Source: Palsa-504 sp963789225 (lineage in GTDB: Bacteria; Actinomycetota; Actinomycetes; Streptosporangiales; Streptosporangiaceae). Taken from it: 64,000 nucleotides of DNA. The notes below the pieces were generated by a model that saw nothing but the letters and a program-made list of their open reading frames with translations, did not search any database and had not been told where the DNA came from. The translations under genes and the position numbers were made by a program. The stretch covers positions 168,857-232,856 of the forward strand of contig CAWBKD010000006.1 of assembly GCA_963789225.1 (NCBI GenBank), read 5' to 3'. Positions 61,969 through 64,000 of this stretch are shown here, one piece after another (within the stretch, counting starts at the first letter, position 1; each line of letters starts with the position of its first letter).

Positions 61969-62747
61969 GGGACGTCTCCGGAATCGACCTCGCTGCTGAG
62001 GGTACCTGCGCTGAGGGAGGCGCTGACCTCGGTGCCGAGGAACACCTCGCGGACCGCCGGGTCGGCGAGCACCGTGGCCGGGTCGCCGTCGCCGACGAAC
62101 GACCCGCCGTACAGGCAGGCCAGTCGGCTCACCACGGGGGTGAGCGCGCGCACCACGTGCTCGATCCAGATCACCGCGACGCCGTCGGCGTTGACGCCGC
62201 GGACGATCTGCACCAGCTCGGCGACCTCCGGGTCGGTCAGGCCGCCGGCCACCTCGTCGAGCAGCAGCAGCGTGGGCCCGGACGCGAACGCCCGGGCCAG
62301 TTCCAGCCGCTTGCGCTGCAGCAGGCCGAGCCGCGCGGCGGGCTGGTTCGCCTCACTGGACATGCCGGTGCGCTCCAGCGCCTCCGCCGCCGCCGCGTAG
62401 CTAGCCCGGCGCCGAAGCCTGGCGCCCTGCTGCGCGGCGACGAGCACGTTCTCGAACACGGTCATGTCCGTGAACGGCCGCGGTACCTGGTACGTCCGTC
62501 CGATGCCGAGCCGGCACCGGGCGGACGCGTCCAGCTTGGTGACCTGGCGCCCGGCGAAGGAGATCTCCCCGGCGTCCGGGGACAGGTCGCCGGAGATGAG
62601 GCCGAACAGGCTGGTCTTGCCCGCTCCGTTCGGCCCCACGATCCCGACCGTGTCCCCCGGACCGACACGGAACGACAGGTCCTCGGCGATGACGACCCGG
62701 CCGAACCGCTTCGTCACGTGATCCAGTTCAAGCAGTGGGTCTGTCAT
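61965..62747 (-). CDS. livG: branched-chain amino acid ABC transporter ATPase LivG
   Basis: The 260-residue ATPase has Walker A IVGPNGAGKTSLFGLISG, the LivG-specific IGRTYQVPRPFTDMTVFENV, a signature region (LGLLQRKRLELARAFAS, a diverged LSGGQ) and Walker B LLLLDEVAGGLTDPEV. The signature reads LGLLQRKR instead of LS(Y/G)GQQR, a known degree of drift for this subunit. ATG 62747 is 14 nt from the binding-protein stop. The long upstream open frame is antisense-like read-through. Confidence 0.92.
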   Translation of the reverse strand: MTDPLLELDHVTKRFGRVVIAEDLSFRVGPGDTVGIVGPNGAGKTSLFGLISGDLSPDAGEISFAGRQVTKLDASARCRLGIGRTYQVPRPFTDMTVFENVLVAAQQGARLRRRASYAAAAEALERTGMSSEANQPAARLGLLQRKRLELARAFASGPTLLLLDEVAGGLTDPEVAELVQIVRGVNADGVAVIWIEHVVRALTPVVSRLACLYGGSFVGDGDPATVLADPAVREVFLGTEVSASLSAGTLSSEVDSGDVP

Positions 62748-62761
62748 CCGGTTACTTGTTC

Positions 62762-64000
62762 TTACTTGTTCGTCGGCTCGAGCGTGGCGGTGAGCGGCAC
62801 CTCCGGCATCAGCGTGTTGTCGACCACCTCCATGGACCAGCCGAACGTCGCGTTCGGCTTCCACTGCACGCCGAGGCACGGGGTGTCCACCACGCCCGGG
62901 GCGGGGGCCTTGCTCGAGGTCCAGTCGAGCTGCCCGGCGAGGCCCTCGATGTTCACCTTGAACAGCGCGTCGGCGACCTCGGTCTTGTCGTGCGGGTCGC
63001 TGACCGAGGACAGGGCCGAGTAGGCGACCTCGAAGAGGCTGTAGTTGCTCAGCGACTGGACCCACTCCTGGCCGGTGGCGGCGGTGTAGGCGGTGGCGAT
63101 CTGCGCGCAGGTCTCGCCGGTCAGCGAGGACTTCCACGGCATCCCGGGCGCCCACCAGGCGTCGGTGGCGATGTTGTTGACCAGGCTGCCGAGCGCCTTC
63201 ACGTCGCCGGGGAACAGCAGCACCTTGGCCACCGTCGCCAGCTTGGGCTTGTAACCCTGCTGCGCCGCCTGCTTCCACATCGTGTTGAAGTCCGGCGGCA
63301 GCGGCACGTTGGTGAAGAAGTCGCAGCTGTCCGTCTTGAACTCGGAGATGAACGTGCTGTAGTTGGTGAGCCCGTCGGTGTAGGCGGGCGGGTCGATCAG
63401 CTTGTAGCCGGCCGGCCCGGCGAACAGCGGGAACGCGGCGCGGAAGGCGTTGCCGTCGGAGTCGTTCGGGAACAGGCAGCCCACGGTCTTGTCCGTGCCC
63501 AGTTCGGCGTGGATCCGGTTCCACATCGGGATGAAGGCGTTGCACAGGTCGTTGACGCCGAGGAAGTAGACCGTCACCCACGTCGGCTTGAACGTCGACT
63601 TGCCCGGGGTCGGATTGCCCCCCAGGTTGGCGTACCAGGACTGCCACGGGACGTTGCCGCAGATCGTGGGCGTGCCCAGCTTCTCGGCCACGGTGGCCAC
63701 CGGGTTGACCGTCTCGGGCGTGGACGAGGTGAGGATCAGGTCCACCTTGTCGGTGAGGATCGCCTGGTTGGCCAACTGCCCGGCCCGGGTGGGGTCGGAC
63801 TGGGTGTCGTAGGAGGTGACGTTGATGTGGTAGGTCTTGCCGCCGGTCTTGATGCCGGCCTGGAACTGCGAGGTGCCCTGGATCTTGGTGAGGATCCAGT
63901 TGTCCGAGGTGCCGAAGTCGGCCAGGTCCCCGGTGAGCGGGTGGATGAAGGCGATGTTGATGTCCTTGGTGGTAGAGACCGTCGAGGACGAGGCTCCCTT
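62762..64000 (-). CDS. branched-chain amino acid-type ABC substrate-binding protein (runs off right edge)
   Basis: The frame is open to the window end, giving at least 412 residues without the N-terminus. It reads INIAFIHPLTGDLADFGTSD, then TSSTPETVNPVATVAEKLGTPTI and VGCLFPNDSDGNAFRAAFP, the type I periplasmic-binding fold (Peripla_BP_6, LivJ/LivK-like). Upstream of the fold GASSSTVSTT looks like the linker after a lipoprotein signal, expected just beyond the window. It heads the livG-livF-livH-livM operon. The substrate may be a branched-chain amino acid or another small amide/acid; family members vary. Confidence 0.88.
   Translation of the reverse strand, partial: KGASSSTVSTTKDINIAFIHPLTGDLADFGTSDNWILTKIQGTSQFQAGIKTGGKTYHINVTSYDTQSDPTRAGQLANQAILTDKVDLILTSSTPETVNPVATVAEKLGTPTICGNVPWQSWYANLGGNPTPGKSTFKPTWVTVYFLGVNDLCNAFIPMWNRIHAELGTDKTVGCLFPNDSDGNAFRAAFPLFAGPAGYKLIDPPAYTDGLTNYSTFISEFKTDSCDFFTNVPLPPDFNTMWKQAAQQGYKPKLATVAKVLLFPGDVKALGSLVNNIATDAWWAPGMPWKSSLTGETCAQIATAYTAATGQEWVQSLSNYSLFEVAYSALSSVSDPHDKTEVADALFKVNIEGLAGQLDWTSSKAPAPGVVDTPCLGVQWKPNATFGWSMEVVDNTLMPEVPLTATLEPTNK

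Overview
The window is about 70% G+C with short intergenic gaps, frequent GTG and TTG starts, and a gene order typical of filamentous Actinomycetes (Streptomyces/Streptosporangiales type). One block, ndgR-leuCD-hup-ddl-gpsA-plsC-fbiD-thiL-rpmB-recG-rsmD-coaD-yceD-rpmF-rnc-mutM-smc-ftsY-glnB-glnD-ffh, is the conserved actinobacterial core cluster. fbiD implies coenzyme F420 synthesis. I cannot name the genus from sequence alone.

Region by region: 1-5650 holds the start of a class II glutamine amidotransferase, a small orphan ORF, a NarL-type two-component system, a MocR regulator divergent from a DMT exporter, and an internally deleted B3/4-domain protein. 5651-13100 is accessory DNA: a 57-bp tandem-repeat protein of lower G+C, a type II restriction-modification pair (N4-cytosine-type methyltransferase plus PD-(D/E)XK nuclease), a DUF397/XRE regulator pair, small ORFs, a relic of a replication-relaxation gene, and a serine recombinase broken by three single-base frameshifts. 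13100-23500 contains three paralogous multi-membrane GT-C glycosyltransferases flanking aromatic biosynthesis genes (a DAHP synthase behind an aromatic leader peptide, and a TrpB2-type tryptophan synthase beta) and an XRE/MFS pair. 23600-28600 holds a DinB relic, a 13E12-type HNH protein and the pntAA-pntAB-pntB transhydrogenase operon. 28700-56800 is the core block. 56900-64000 has an ATP-dependent DNA ligase, a membrane helix-hairpin-helix protein and a livM-livH-livF-livG plus binding-protein operon that runs off the right edge.

The most interesting signal is the 17073-17260 leader of the DAHP synthase gene. A leaderless 38-codon ORF opens with Arg-Trp-Tyr-Trp-Arg-Phe. It is followed by complementary segments that can either pair with each other or lock the Shine-Dalgarno site of the DAHP synthase gene, as expected for ribosome-mediated attenuation by aromatic amino acids.

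A second theme is small repeat expansions and insertions inside otherwise conserved genes: plsC, the smc hinge, glycosyltransferase linkers and a start region, a G-tract element in recG, and a roughly 35-nt sequence shared by the 3' end of the DAHP synthase gene and the interior of thiL. Several genes (DAHP synthase, ddl, recombinase) have lost their expected stop and run antisense into a neighbour. This may be real sequence decay or single-base assembly errors in G/C runs.
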